64,000 bases of DNA from Trueperella abortisuis. GTDB lineage: Bacteria; Actinomycetota; Actinomycetes; Actinomycetales; Actinomycetaceae. The stretch's first letter is position 1. Every line of letters begins with the position of its first letter. This document shows positions 19,473-28,280 of the stretch, in pieces. The stretch is from NCBI RefSeq assembly GCF_030811095.1, contig NZ_JAUSQL010000001.1, positions 62,001 to 126,000 of the forward strand, written 5' to 3'. Made by a program: the position numbers and the translations under genes. Under the pieces are notes generated by a model. That model did not search any database, was not told the origin of the DNA, and saw only the letters and a list, made by a program, of their open reading frames with translations.

Positions 19473-20912
19473 TCAACGGCCCACCACCGCGTCTATGACG
19501 GCGCGCGCGACCGGGCCGGCATTGCTGCCGCCGTCTCCACCGTTGATGACGAGCGCGGCGACGGCGACCTTCGGGTTGTCGGTGGCGTCGAATCCTGCGA
19601 ACCAGGCGTGGGGCTCGACCCCGTTGGCGACCTCTGCTGACCCCGTCTTGCCCGCCACCTGCACGTAATTGAGTGCGGCATACGAGCCGATGCCCTTGTT
19701 GACGACGTCGATCATCATCGACCGCATCTGCTCGGCCGTCCGGGTGGAGATCGGGGTGGAGAAGACGGTGGGGCTGGTGGTCGACAGGACGCCGAGGTCC
19801 GCGGTGAAAGTCTTATCCACGAGGTAGGGCCTCATGAGGGTGCCGTCGTTGGCTATCGCGGCGGCGACCATCGCCATCTGGAGCGGGGAGACGAGGACGT
19901 CGCGTTGGCCGAAGGAGTCCATGGCGAGGGCGGCGTCGTCCTGCGGATCGGGGAACTCCGAGGGGCGGACGGTGAGCGGAATCTGCAGATCCTGCCCGAA
20001 GCCGAAGGCCTCGGCAGTCGCGCGCATCTTCTGGGCGCCGAGATTCAGGCCCCCGATCGCGAAGGCGGTGTTGCAGGATTCGGTGAAGGCCACGCGCAAC
20101 GGCACGGTGCCGGAGCCGTCGCCGCACTGGCGCCTGAGCGGGTTGTAGATCTCGTGGGAGGTGCCGGGCGGGGAGTACGTGTGTGGCGCCTCGACGTCGG
20201 AGTCCGCGCTCAGCCCGTTTTCGATCATCGCAGCGGCGGTAATGAGCTTGAAGACGGAGCCGGGAGCGTACAGGTCGCCACCGATGGCGCGGTTGAGTAG
20301 CGGCTTGGCCGGGTCGGCGTTCAGGGTGTCCCAGGCGGCGCTTGCCTCCTCGCGGTTGTGGGAGGCGATCGTGTTCGGGTCGAAAGACGGCTTAGAGACG
20401 AGTGCGAGGATCTTGCCCGTGGAGGGTTCGATCGCGACGACGGCGCCCTGCCGGTCCCCGAGGGCATCCCACGCGGCCTGCTGTGCGGCCGGGTCGATCG
20501 TGAGGGAGACAGCACCGCCCTCCGGGTCGGCGTCGGTGAGGAGTTCCTGCAGGTGTTGGGTGGCGAGCTGGGAATCGCTGCCGCCGAGGATGCCGTTCTC
20601 GGCACGTTCGATGCCGGTCATGGCGTTGTGGATGACCGAGAAATAGCCCGTGATCGGCGCATACAGGTCGGGCTGGAGGTAGGTGCGCAGGTAGTTGTAG
20701 GGAGAGTCGATCTCCTCCACCCCGGTGATCGCCTCGCCGGCGACGATGATCGGCCCGCGCTTGACCCCGTACTCCTTGTAGAGCGTGCGGGCGTTGCGGG
20801 TGTCGGCATTGAGCGAGGGGGCGCGGAAGAATTGCAACGACGTGGCGGCCACCATGAGGGTGAGGAACATGATGGTCACGACGACGGAGAGCTTACGTAG
20901 CGGCGGGTTCAT
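19473..20912 (-). CDS. pbpA: Penicillin-binding protein A (transpeptidase)
   Basis: 479 residues. An N-terminal membrane helix (about 8-28) precedes a dimerisation region and a transpeptidase domain. Active-site motifs are SxxK in APGSVFKLI, SxN in SCNTAF and KTG in AGKTGSAE. It crosslinks peptidoglycan, working with the SEDS glycosyltransferase encoded directly upstream. I chose the ATG at 20912, which overlaps the rodA stop codon by 4 bp and places the membrane anchor at the start. Confidence 0.95.
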   Translation of the reverse strand: MNPPLRKLSVVVTIMFLTLMVAATSLQFFRAPSLNADTRNARTLYKEYGVKRGPIIVAGEAITGVEEIDSPYNYLRTYLQPDLYAPITGYFSVIHNAMTGIERAENGILGGSDSQLATQHLQELLTDADPEGGAVSLTIDPAAQQAAWDALGDRQGAVVAIEPSTGKILALVSKPSFDPNTIASHNREEASAAWDTLNADPAKPLLNRAIGGDLYAPGSVFKLITAAAMIENGLSADSDVEAPHTYSPPGTSHEIYNPLRRQCGDGSGTVPLRVAFTESCNTAFAIGGLNLGAQKMRATAEAFGFGQDLQIPLTVRPSEFPDPQDDAALAMDSFGQRDVLVSPLQMAMVAAAIANDGTLMRPYLVDKTFTADLGVLSTTSPTVFSTPISTRTAEQMRSMMIDVVNKGIGSYAALNYVQVAGKTGSAEVANGVEPHAWFAGFDATDNPKVAVAALVINGGDGGSNAGPVARAVIDAVVGR

Positions 20913-22411
20913 CGGACCACCTCCGTGGGGTAGCGGTCGTTGGTGGTCGCATCGTCGGGCTCGCCGGACGCGGTGGCGGAAGCGGGATCGTGGGCATCGG
21001 TGGGCCAGTCGGCGTCGGGCCAATCGTCGTCGGGAGACTCGGGAAGATCCGGGAGCGGCGCTGAGGAGGGCAAGGCGGGGCGGCGGGCGGCGTCGGACAT
21101 GCGGATGAGGAGGCCGACGATGATCCAGTTCGTCAGCAGCGCCGAACCGCCGAGGGACAGGAAGGGGATCGCGAGGCCGGTGAGCGGGATGACGCCCGTG
21201 ACACCGCCGGCCACGATGAAGCACTGCAGGCCGACGGTGAAGCCGAGCCCGGAGGCGAGGAGTTTGCCGAAGCCGTCGCGCAGGTCGAGGGCGGTCTTGA
21301 ACGCGCGTTGGACGAGCAGGAGGTAGATGGAGAAGATCGCCAGCAGGCCCACAAGGCCGAGCTCCTCGCCGAACGAGGCCACGATAAGGTCGGAGTTCGC
21401 GGCGAACGTGTTGCCGGGGTAGCCCTGGCCAAGCCCCGTGCCGAGCAGGCCGCCGGAGGCCATGCCGAACCATCCCTGCACGATCTGCCACGACCCGTAG
21501 CGCGCGGAATAAACCTCGGGGTCGAGGGCGTGAAGCCAAATGTCGAAGCGCGCCTGGATGTGGGGCATGATCTGCACGAGGAAATAGACGCCAATCGCGG
21601 TGAGGACGCCGCCGATGATCAGCCAGGAGACTCGCTCGGTGGCCACGTACAACATGGCGACGAACAGGCCGAAGAAAAGCAGTGCCGTGCCGAAGTCTTT
21701 CTCCATCGCGAGGATGCCCATGCATCCCAGCCAGCCCACGAGCAGCGGGCCGAAGTGTCGCCCGCGCGGCAGCTGGATGCCGAGCACCTTCTTGCCGGCC
21801 AGCGCCAGGTTATCGCGCTGGCTGACGAGGTAGCCCGCGAAGAAGATCGCGAAGAAGATTTTCGCCAGCTCGGCGGGCTGGTAGGAGAAACCGAAGACGT
21901 TGATCCAGATGCGGGCGCCGTACACCGAGCGGCCCAGCCCCGGCACCATCGGCAGCAGGAGGAGGATCGTGCCGAGCGCGAGGGAGGTGAAGGTGAAGCG
22001 CCGCAGCGCGCGATGGTGGACGAGCACGGCGGTCACCACCATGAGCACCACACCGACGACCGCGAGCATCAACTGCCCGCCCACGAGTGCGGCTTTGCCC
22101 CTGGCGAGGAGCGAATAGTCGATCCGGTGGATCATCACTAGGCCCAACCCGGTCAGCACCACCGCGATCGGGAAGAAGACAGGGTCCGCCCACGGCGCCC
22201 GCCACCGGATGACCAGGTGGGCGGCGAGAATGAGGCCGCCGGCCACGCCCGTGACCATCCAGAAGTTTTCCGGCAGCGCCGAGACCTCCTCCACGCTCAC
22301 GCTGTGATGGACGATGACCCACGCCTGCAGGCACACCGCAAGTGCGAGGACGAGCAGAAGGAACTCGCGGAATCGGCCCGTACGCGCGGTCTTCTGGGTG
22401 ACGACGCTCAT
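20909..22411 (-). CDS. rodA: SEDS-family peptidoglycan glycosyltransferase (RodA/FtsW)
   Basis: 500 residues with about 10-12 membrane helices. Typical segments are NVFGFSYQPAELAKIFFAIF, GTGLGQGYPGN and NSDLIVASFGEELG. SEDS proteins polymerise glycan strands and pair with a class B PBP, here PbpA. The last 80 residues are an acidic, Asp/Pro-rich cytoplasmic tail. It overlaps pstP and pbpA by 4 bp on either side. RodA rather than FtsW is inferred from this cluster, since ftsW normally sits in the dcw cluster. Confidence 0.93.
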   Translation of the reverse strand: MSVVTQKTARTGRFREFLLLVLALAVCLQAWVIVHHSVSVEEVSALPENFWMVTGVAGGLILAAHLVIRWRAPWADPVFFPIAVVLTGLGLVMIHRIDYSLLARGKAALVGGQLMLAVVGVVLMVVTAVLVHHRALRRFTFTSLALGTILLLLPMVPGLGRSVYGARIWINVFGFSYQPAELAKIFFAIFFAGYLVSQRDNLALAGKKVLGIQLPRGRHFGPLLVGWLGCMGILAMEKDFGTALLFFGLFVAMLYVATERVSWLIIGGVLTAIGVYFLVQIMPHIQARFDIWLHALDPEVYSARYGSWQIVQGWFGMASGGLLGTGLGQGYPGNTFAANSDLIVASFGEELGLVGLLAIFSIYLLLVQRAFKTALDLRDGFGKLLASGLGFTVGLQCFIVAGGVTGVIPLTGLAIPFLSLGGSALLTNWIIVGLLIRMSDAARRPALPSSAPLPDLPESPDDDWPDADWPTDAHDPASATASGEPDDATTNDRYPTEVVR

Positions 22412-23745
22412 TGGCTCTCCTCCGGCCGCGGGTCAGTGGGCAACGGGATCGTGGTGGAGTCGGTCGGGAAGTCGGAGCTGCCCGGCGTCGTCGCATCCCT
22501 GCCCGAGGGTGGCGTGCCGGTGGTCGGAAACACGCTGGGCTCGGGGGTTGGGTGCTCGACGATGATCGGGTCCGGCTCGCGCACCTGCGCCGCGAGGTCG
22601 GCGACGACCGTGCGCGCCTCGGCGAGCGAGTCGCGGGTGATTGGCTCGGCGATGCGCGCCTGGGCCACTGTCGTCAGGCTCGCAACCTCAAGATCTGATT
22701 TTTCGTGCAAGTGGGACAGGGTGAGCGGGCCTAGCTTCTGCGGTACGCCCTGGAAGATCGCGACTTTTCCGCCCGCCTGCGTCACGTAATACTGGGTCTG
22801 GCTCCAGGCGTAGGCGCCAAACACGCTACCCACCGCAATGGCGAGCACCGCGATGGTCGCCGCGATCCGTGCCCACGGGCTGCGCCGCTCCTGCGCGACC
22901 TCGACCGACTCCCCCGGCGTCCAGCGCGATAGTTTCCCCGCCGCCGACGTCGTCCCCCGCGTGGGTCTGTGAGCATCCACCGCCGCTGACCCCACGATCA
23001 GGGGAGGGCCGGGCGCAACGTCGTCGTCGACGACGTCAGCCAACACCACCGTGACGTTATCGGGCGCGCCGGCGGCGAGCGCCAGGTCGACGAGGCGGTT
23101 CGCGCACGCGTCGAGGTCGCGGTAGTCCGTGAGCGTCTTCGTGATGCGTTCCTTCGACACGACGCCGAACAGGCCGTCAGAACACAGCAGCCAGCGGTCG
23201 CCCGCGATGGCCTCGCGGATCGAGCGGTCGATCTCGAGCGGTTCGGGGGTGTCGCCGATGTTGCGCATGATGACGTTGCGCTTCGGGTGGTTCTCCGCCT
23301 CCTCCGGAGTGATCTCGCCCCGGTCGACGAGGTACTGGACGAGCGTGTGGTCGTGGGTGACCTGGGTCAGCGTTCCCTCTCGCAACAGGTAGGCGCGCGA
23401 ATCGCCGATGTGGACCATGCCGAGCTTGTTGCCCGCGCGCATGATCGCGATGCATGTCGTGCCCAACCCGGCCAACGACGTCGTCTCCGCCGAACGCGCG
23501 ATGAGCTCCGCGTGGGCGTCCTCGAGCGTATTGGTGAGCACGGGCAAGATGTCTTCAGCGGGGTGGCTGTCGTCAACCTGCGCCAGGTGCGCCACCACGA
23601 CCGACGACGCCACGTCCCCGCCGGCTGCGCCACCCATCCCGTCGGCCAACACGATGAGGTTGGTGGAGGCATAGCCAGCATCCTGATTAGACTTACGAAT
23701 CAGGCCGACGTCGGAAACTGCTGCGCAGCGGAAAGAAATGCTCAC
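22408..23745 (-). CDS. pstP: PP2C-type Ser/Thr phosphatase PstP
   Basis: 445 residues. The PP2C domain (about 1-240) carries the metal-binding segments RKSNQDAG, ADGMGGAAGG, HIGDSRAYL, CSDGLFG and PDNVTVVLAD. A membrane helix at about 295-318 leads to an extracytoplasmic Pro/Thr-rich tail. It removes phosphate from PknB and its substrates. The GTG start overlaps the fhaB stop, and the stop overlaps the rodA start, so the set is coupled. Confidence 0.95.
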   Translation of the reverse strand: MSISFRCAAVSDVGLIRKSNQDAGYASTNLIVLADGMGGAAGGDVASSVVVAHLAQVDDSHPAEDILPVLTNTLEDAHAELIARSAETTSLAGLGTTCIAIMRAGNKLGMVHIGDSRAYLLREGTLTQVTHDHTLVQYLVDRGEITPEEAENHPKRNVIMRNIGDTPEPLEIDRSIREAIAGDRWLLCSDGLFGVVSKERITKTLTDYRDLDACANRLVDLALAAGAPDNVTVVLADVVDDDVAPGPPLIVGSAAVDAHRPTRGTTSAAGKLSRWTPGESVEVAQERRSPWARIAATIAVLAIAVGSVFGAYAWSQTQYYVTQAGGKVAIFQGVPQKLGPLTLSHLHEKSDLEVASLTTVAQARIAEPITRDSLAEARTVVADLAAQVREPDPIIVEHPTPEPSVFPTTGTPPSGRDATTPGSSDFPTDSTTIPLPTDPRPEESQ

Positions 23746-24233
23746 TGGCGTATCTCCAGGGTTGTCTTGCCGATGGTCACGGGCGTGCCGAAGCTCAGGC
23801 GGGTCGGCTCATAGATGCGCGTACCGCCCACCCACGTGCCGTTCGTCGAATTCAGATCCTCCACGTACCAGTCATGTCCGTCCGTGTAGAAGCGGGCGTG
23901 GCGTGCCGAGGTGTAGCCGTCGTCCAGCACCAGGGCCGAATCCGGGGAGCGGCCCACCGTGATCGAGCCCGACAGCGGGATCGTGCTCCCGGCGAGTGAG
24001 CCGCCGCTGACCACCAGGTGTGGCTGGGCGGCGGCGCGAGGCGTGGGGGTGGACGCGCGCCGCGGACGCGCCGTCGTGCGGGCGGCCACCTTGGCCTGGG
24101 GCCTACCCGTGGTGCGGGACGTGACGCGGGTGCCGTAGACGTCCTTCTTCACCGTGAGAACCACGGCGAAGACGAACAGCCACAGGAGAATGAGGAAGCC
24201 GTAGCGGAAAAGCGTGACAACGAGGGCGCTCAT
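23742..24233 (-). CDS. fhaB: FHA-domain protein FhaB (FipA-like)
   Basis: 163 residues. A membrane helix at about 5-27 is followed by a basic linker and a C-terminal FHA domain with GRSPDSALVLDD, SARHARF and NSTNGTWVGG, the phosphothreonine-binding loops. FhaB recruits phosphorylated partners in cell-envelope synthesis. I chose the ATG at 24233 because it overlaps the fhaA stop by 4 bp. It is coupled to pstP downstream. Confidence 0.92.
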   Translation of the reverse strand: MSALVVTLFRYGFLILLWLFVFAVVLTVKKDVYGTRVTSRTTGRPQAKVAARTTARPRRASTPTPRAAAQPHLVVSGGSLAGSTIPLSGSITVGRSPDSALVLDDGYTSARHARFYTDGHDWYVEDLNSTNGTWVGGTRIYEPTRLSFGTPVTIGKTTLEIRQ

Positions 24234-24928
24234 AGCATCTCCGGGCTCGTCCAAAACATGATGCGGGTGCGGCCGATCGTAATCGTGTTGCCGTCCAGGA
24301 GGGTCGCCGCCGTGATCCGGTGCCCCTCCACGTAGGTGCCGTTCGTTGTGTCCAGATCCGTGGCGATCACGCCGCCCGGGGTAACGCGGAGCTCCAAGTG
24401 ACGGCGGGAGACACCGGCGTCGTCGACCGTGATGTCCGCCGAGGAACCCCGGCCGATGACCGTGACGGCACCCGTGAGCAGGTAGCGCTCCCCGCCGACC
24501 TCGATGATCGGGTTTTCAGGCGTGGCCTCCGGGGTGGTGGCGGGTGCGGCCGGGCCGCGCTTCGAACGGCCACGGACCAAGAGTTTGCCGCGGGAGAGTT
24601 CCGGCATGGAGCTGAACGTGATCTTGATCGGGCCCAGGAACGTGTAGCGCTGGTTGCGGGCGTGGGAGGTGGCGATCTCCGTCAGCTCGTCGCGCATCGC
24701 GTCCTCACCCCACTCTCCCAGCTTGTGGAAGTCTGATTCCGACAGCAGAATCTCAAACTCGTTCGGCACGACCACACGGTCCTGGCTGACCGCTGCCGCC
24801 CTGTCATCCATCGACTTCTTCAGGCCCGAGGCCAACTCCACCGGCTTAAGGTCCGAGCGGAAAGCGCGCGAGAATACGTTTTCGACGGCGTTCTCCATGC
24901 CGCGCTCAATCCTGTCGAATGCGCTCAT
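24230..24928 (-). CDS. fhaA: DUF3662/FHA protein FhaA
   Basis: 232 residues. The N-terminal DUF3662 domain (about 1-115) starts MSAFDRIERGMENAVENVFS, and a C-terminal FHA domain (about 145-230) has GRGSSADITVDD, SRRHLEL and DTTNGTYVEG. The linker is short compared with mycobacterial FhaA. In mycobacteria, FhaA binds phosphorylated MviN/MurJ-like pseudokinase. GAAAGGATCACG precedes the ATG. It is the first gene of the fhaA-fhaB-pstP-rodA-pbpA-pknB cluster. Confidence 0.93.
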   Translation of the reverse strand: MSAFDRIERGMENAVENVFSRAFRSDLKPVELASGLKKSMDDRAAAVSQDRVVVPNEFEILLSESDFHKLGEWGEDAMRDELTEIATSHARNQRYTFLGPIKITFSSMPELSRGKLLVRGRSKRGPAAPATTPEATPENPIIEVGGERYLLTGAVTVIGRGSSADITVDDAGVSRRHLELRVTPGGVIATDLDTTNGTYVEGHRITAATLLDGNTITIGRTRIMFWTSPEML

Positions 24929-25112
24929 CGTGATCCTTTCGCACGCCACCGACGTGGCTGAATCCATAGTCCTTTTACCTAGGCTACTCGTTCTTCGCTT
25001 CAGGTGGATCAGCCTGTGAGCGCGCCCTGAGCGGACAAAGTGAGAAACGCGGCATAGTACGCCGCGGAGACTTGGAGCGGGGGCACGTTCCCGTGTAGGC
25101 TGTTCTTCGCTT

Positions 25113-25199
25113 GCTCGAGTGGCGGAATAGGCAGACGCGCACGGTTCAGGTCCGTGTGCCCGCGAGGGCGTGGGGGTTCAACTCCCCCCTCGAGCACCA
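25113..25199 (+). tRNA. tRNA-Leu (CAG)
   Basis: 87 nt with encoded CCA. The acceptor stem GCTCGAG pairs with CTCGAGC. The anticodon CAG is at 25147-25149, a long variable arm follows (GCCCGCGAGGGCGT), and the T-loop is GGTTCAACTCC. The last 15 bases are repeated at 27803-27818. Confidence 0.95.
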
Positions 25200-25286
25200 T
25201 GTGATGTCTCGCGACATAGTTCCGGCTATGTCGCGAGACATTTTTTCTATTTTTTGTCGCTATGTCTCGCGTCATCGTTCCGTTTT
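25185..25286. repeat. ~102-bp direct repeat, copy A (tRNA-Leu 3' end plus terminator)
   Basis: It covers the end of tRNA-Leu, its terminator hairpin and an IS-end-like motif GTCTCGCGTCATCGTTCC (25264-25281). Copy B at 27803-27904 differs by only a few substitutions and short indels. The two copies bracket both transposase genes, like the attachment-site duplication of an integrated element. Confidence 0.8.
25204..25246 (+). terminator. Rho-independent terminator of tRNA-Leu
   Basis: A 16-bp perfect stem ATGTCTCGCGACATAG (25204-25219) pairs with 25226-25241, with loop TTCCGG, followed by a run of T. The stem arms also resemble the IS481-type end motifs nearby. Confidence 0.85.
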
Positions 25287-25312
25287 TTGGGTTGGTATTT
25301 TTTGGTTTTGTC

Positions 25313-26648
25313 GAGGCTTATAGGTCAGGTTGTGTTGGTTTTTGGGCTGTCTTTCGTTGCTATAAAGCCGAAAGGTGGGGGTTGGACTGGTTGTGACTTG
25401 AGTTCTTGGTTGGCCAGGTCGTGTTGGTTTTATCCCGGTTTTTGATTGATATTCCGTGGCAAGGTCGGGGTTTGAATCGGCTTGAATGTGGGGATGGGAA
25501 ATCCTCGATGCAAAATCTGTGGTGGCACGACGCAAAAATGGGGCTCAACTCGAGCAGGTAGGCCAAGGTTGCGCTGTCCAACATGTGGGGCAAGCCAGTC
25601 TCGGCGTAACGATACCCGCGCCCGGCATTTCAGTGCGTTTTTAGACTTCGTCACCGGCAAACACACCCTGGCCGATTACGGGCCCAAGGCACGCACCATA
25701 CGACGGCGTAACGAACCATTTTGGCATCTATGGCCAGTTTCCCCACTGGTCGACGAAGTCAGCCACGTGGTCTTTGTTGACGGGATCTACCTGTCCCACA
25801 AGCTGGTCGTCCTGATCGCGTGTACCAAGACTCACGTGCTTGGCTGGTACGTGGCCAAGGGCGAGACCACCCGCGCCTGGCAAGCGCTGATGTCGAGGAT
25901 CGCGCCCCCAGATGTTGTCGTGTGTGATGGTGGGCAAGGCATCGCCAGCGCGGTGAAGACTACCTGGCCTGGAACCCGGATCCAACGCTGCGTCTTTCAC
26001 GCCTATAGCGCGGTCAAGCGTAAGACCACCACCCGGCCACGCACTCAGGCAGGTGTTGATCTCTACGGTCTTGCTCAAGCCCTGCTCGAGGTCGCCACCT
26101 ATGAGCAGGCAGTGGCATGGATGAGCAAACTCGCCGCCTGGAACACCACCTACAAACAGTTCCTCGCCCAGCGCACCCGGCTACCAGACGGACGCCTCGT
26201 TCCCACCCATGCCCGGCTGATCCAGGCCAAGAACTGCCTCAACACGCTGGTCAAACAAGGCACGCTGTTCACCTTCCTTGATCCCGCCCTTGACCTTGAA
26301 GGTGACCCCATTCCCAGGACGTCGAACCTGATCGAGGGCGGGATTAATACCCAACTACGCTGCGTGCTACGAGCCCACCGGGGCATGAGTCTTGATCACC
26401 AGGTCAAGACCGTGTTGTGGTGGTGCTACCTGCACACCGAGTTCCCTGCCACCCCAGCACACATCCTCAAGACCACGATCACCGACCAGCAGATCATTGA
26501 CCAATTCGACAAGGCCAGCCACCGCGCCCAAGCACAAGCCGAGATCGACAGATGGGGAACCGCAGTTAACTGGACCGACTTCCACCACAACGGAACCTGG
26601 CACGAAACCTACTAAACCGAAACCAACACATTTTGGCCTATAAGCCTC
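25313..26648 (+). mobile_element. IS1249-type insertion sequence
   Basis: About 1336 bp. Imperfect terminal inverted repeats both begin GAGGCTTATAGG and share TGTGTTGGTTT (left end 25313, right end 26648). It carries one transposase gene. I see no clear target-site duplication. The right end lies inside the 3' end of the IS481-type transposase gene, so this element inserted into the other. Confidence 0.75.
25482..26615 (+). CDS. IS1249 family transposase
   Basis: 377 residues, full-length looking. The N-terminal zinc ribbon has CKICGG and RCPTCGASQSRR. The DDE catalytic core has VFVDGIYLS (Asp), VVCDGGQGIA (Asp) and LIEGGINTQLR (Glu), with FHAYSAVKR between, as in IS256-related MULE-type transposases. 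It catalyses transposition of the element. The frame is intact and inverted repeats flank it, so it may be active. The start could be the ATG at 25482 or an internal one a few codons later (MGNPRC). Confidence 0.9.
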   Translation: MNVGMGNPRCKICGGTTQKWGSTRAGRPRLRCPTCGASQSRRNDTRARHFSAFLDFVTGKHTLADYGPKARTIRRRNEPFWHLWPVSPLVDEVSHVVFVDGIYLSHKLVVLIACTKTHVLGWYVAKGETTRAWQALMSRIAPPDVVVCDGGQGIASAVKTTWPGTRIQRCVFHAYSAVKRKTTTRPRTQAGVDLYGLAQALLEVATYEQAVAWMSKLAAWNTTYKQFLAQRTRLPDGRLVPTHARLIQAKNCLNTLVKQGTLFTFLDPALDLEGDPIPRTSNLIEGGINTQLRCVLRAHRGMSLDHQVKTVLWWCYLHTEFPATPAHILKTTITDQQIIDQFDKASHRAQAQAEIDRWGTAVNWTDFHHNGTWHETY

Positions 26649-27684
26649 CGATGTGGAGTTTGCGTAGTTCTCCGGCGTATCTGATGGTGATTTTTCCTCC
26701 GTTATCGACTTTGTCGTAGCGGATTCGCCAGAACGTGTGTGGTTCTTTTTCAATGGTGGGTTGTGCTTTGGGGAGTGCGTTGTAGGCATGTGCGGGTGTT
26801 GCGTTTGCCAGGGCTCGGTGGGGGCGCTGGGTGTTGTAGAGGTTTTGGAAGTGGCGTAGTTGTGTGTTGAGTTCGTTTATGGTGGTGACTGGTGGTTGGG
26901 CGCGTAGCCATTTTTTGAGGGTTTGGTGGTATCGCTCGATTTTGCCTTGTGTGGTGGGGTGGTTTGGTCGGCCGTTCTTTTGTGTGATGCTCAGGTCGGC
27001 TAGGAGTTGTTCGAAGCCGTTTGGTTGGGTGTTAGTACGGTTTCCGCGGGCGAGTTTGGTGGTGTAGACCATGCCGTTGTCGGTCAGTGTTGATGCTGGC
27101 AGTCCGTAGATATCGGTAGTGCGTGTGAAGGTGTCGATGACGATGGGTGTGGTGATGCGTTGGTGTGCTGAGACGTGGAGGAGGTAGCGGGAGTGGTCAT
27201 CGAGCCAGGTGATGATTTCGGTGTCGGTTCGGTCTGCTAGTGGCCAGTGGGTGAAGTCTGATTGCCAGGTTTCGTTAGGTGTTGCTGCTTCGAAGCGGAT
27301 CCATGATGAGCGTGGTCGTTTTTGAGGTTGGGGTGTGATGAGGTTGTGGCGTTTGAGGATGCGCCAGATTGTTGCTACTGATGGGCGGTTGGCTTGAGGT
27401 AATTGAAGCCAGATCGAGTGTGGTCCGTTGTCTAGTCCGTGGTTGGTGAGGTGGTTTCGGATGCTTAGTATTTGGGTGATGGTCGTGTCGGTGTATTGGT
27501 GCGGGTTTGATCGGGGTGCTTTCGATTGTGGGTCGACGGCTTCTAGGCCTCCTTCGCGGTAGCGTTGGAGGAGTTTTCGTACCCATCTGGTGGAGACGTT
27601 GAACCGGTGAGCAGCTTCAGTGGTGCTCATGTTTCCTTCGATGATGGCCATGACAATGACGCGGTTCTTTTGTGTGTTATTCAT
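26638..27684 (-). CDS. IS481 family transposase, C-terminus cut by the IS1249-type element
   Basis: 348 residues. The N-terminal helix-turn-helix has GNMSTTEAAHRFNVSTRWVR. The integrase core has WQSDFTHW, DDHSRYLL, TDNGMVYT and GKIERYHQTL, the catalytic Asp/Glu positions. The protein ends LRKLHIGGL, and its last codons and stop lie in the terminal repeat of the IS1249-type element. IS481 transposases usually continue past this HIG segment, so this copy is probably truncated and may be inactive. Confidence 0.85.
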   Translation of the reverse strand: MNNTQKNRVIVMAIIEGNMSTTEAAHRFNVSTRWVRKLLQRYREGGLEAVDPQSKAPRSNPHQYTDTTITQILSIRNHLTNHGLDNGPHSIWLQLPQANRPSVATIWRILKRHNLITPQPQKRPRSSWIRFEAATPNETWQSDFTHWPLADRTDTEIITWLDDHSRYLLHVSAHQRITTPIVIDTFTRTTDIYGLPASTLTDNGMVYTTKLARGNRTNTQPNGFEQLLADLSITQKNGRPNHPTTQGKIERYHQTLKKWLRAQPPVTTINELNTQLRHFQNLYNTQRPHRALANATPAHAYNALPKAQPTIEKEPHTFWRIRYDKVDNGGKITIRYAGELRKLHIGGL

Positions 27685-27992
27685 GATCGTACGATGCCGG
27701 TTGAGGCGGAACGATCACGTGAGACACCCCGGAACGATCTCGTGAGAGAGCTGTACTAGCAGGGCGTACGGTGAGGGCGGAACGATGTCGTGAAACCACA
27801 CACCCCCTCGAGCACCATTGTGATGTCTCGCGACATAGTTCCGGCTATGTCGCGAGATATTTTTTAATTTTTTGTTGCTATGTCTCGCGTCATCGTTCCG
27901 TTTTGGCTTATAAGCCAAATGAGGGCACCGAAGCCAACTAAGCGCATCTTGCTGTTAATGTGACATTGAGCGGGTTAGTCTGGGAGGAACAC
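27685..27992. repeat. IS481 right end with three repeated motifs, then copy B of the tRNA repeat
   Basis: Three 18-bp related motifs GGAACGAT-NN-CGTGA lie at 27708-27725, 27731-27748 and 27779-27796, the pattern of transposase-binding sites at an IS end. Copy B of the ~102-bp direct repeat follows at 27803-27904, including 15 bases of tRNA-Leu and a duplicate terminator. The remaining bases lead to the next gene. Confidence 0.7.
27823..27866 (+). terminator. Duplicate of the tRNA-Leu terminator
   Basis: The stem at 27823-27838 pairs with 27845-27860 with one changed base pair relative to the copy at 25204, followed by a T-run. It would shield the downstream gene from read-through out of the IS nest. 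Confidence 0.8.
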
Positions 27993-28280
27993 GTGAATAC
28001 TGAGAACGAAGGTGTCCGTAAAACGTATTCGGGAAAGAAGCAGAGGAATCAAATTCTCATAGTTGTGATCTTCGGGTCCGGAGTATTGCTCTTTACGTTG
28101 ATGACAGCTTTTCCGGATGCGGCCAGTATCTTTGCCTTTTCTGGGCTCGCACTTATGATCACTTCGGCGGTTCTGGCCGTCATTAATACGACGACGGAGG
28201 GAAAGAAAGGACGTGCGCTGGCAGCGGTCGCAGTGTTTGCCGCCCTTGGATTTCTCGTTGCATCGTTTCTTATTCCGTAG
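27993..28280 (+). CDS. Small integral membrane protein
   Basis: 95 residues. A polar N-terminus of about 20 residues (MNTENEGVRKTYSGKKQRNQ) precedes three hydrophobic segments at about 21-40, 46-64 and 74-94. I recognise no family. I chose the GTG at 27993 because GGGAGGAAC precedes it; an ATG at 27960 is also in frame. It lies just past the IS nest and has lower GC than the core genes. Confidence 0.6.
   Translation: MNTENEGVRKTYSGKKQRNQILIVVIFGSGVLLFTLMTAFPDAASIFAFSGLALMITSAVLAVINTTTEGKKGRALAAVAVFAALGFLVASFLIP

Noticed and set aside
20913..21725. Long N-terminal extension of PbpA
   Set aside because: It is the opposite-phase shadow of rodA; the real PbpA start overlaps the rodA stop and begins with the membrane anchor.
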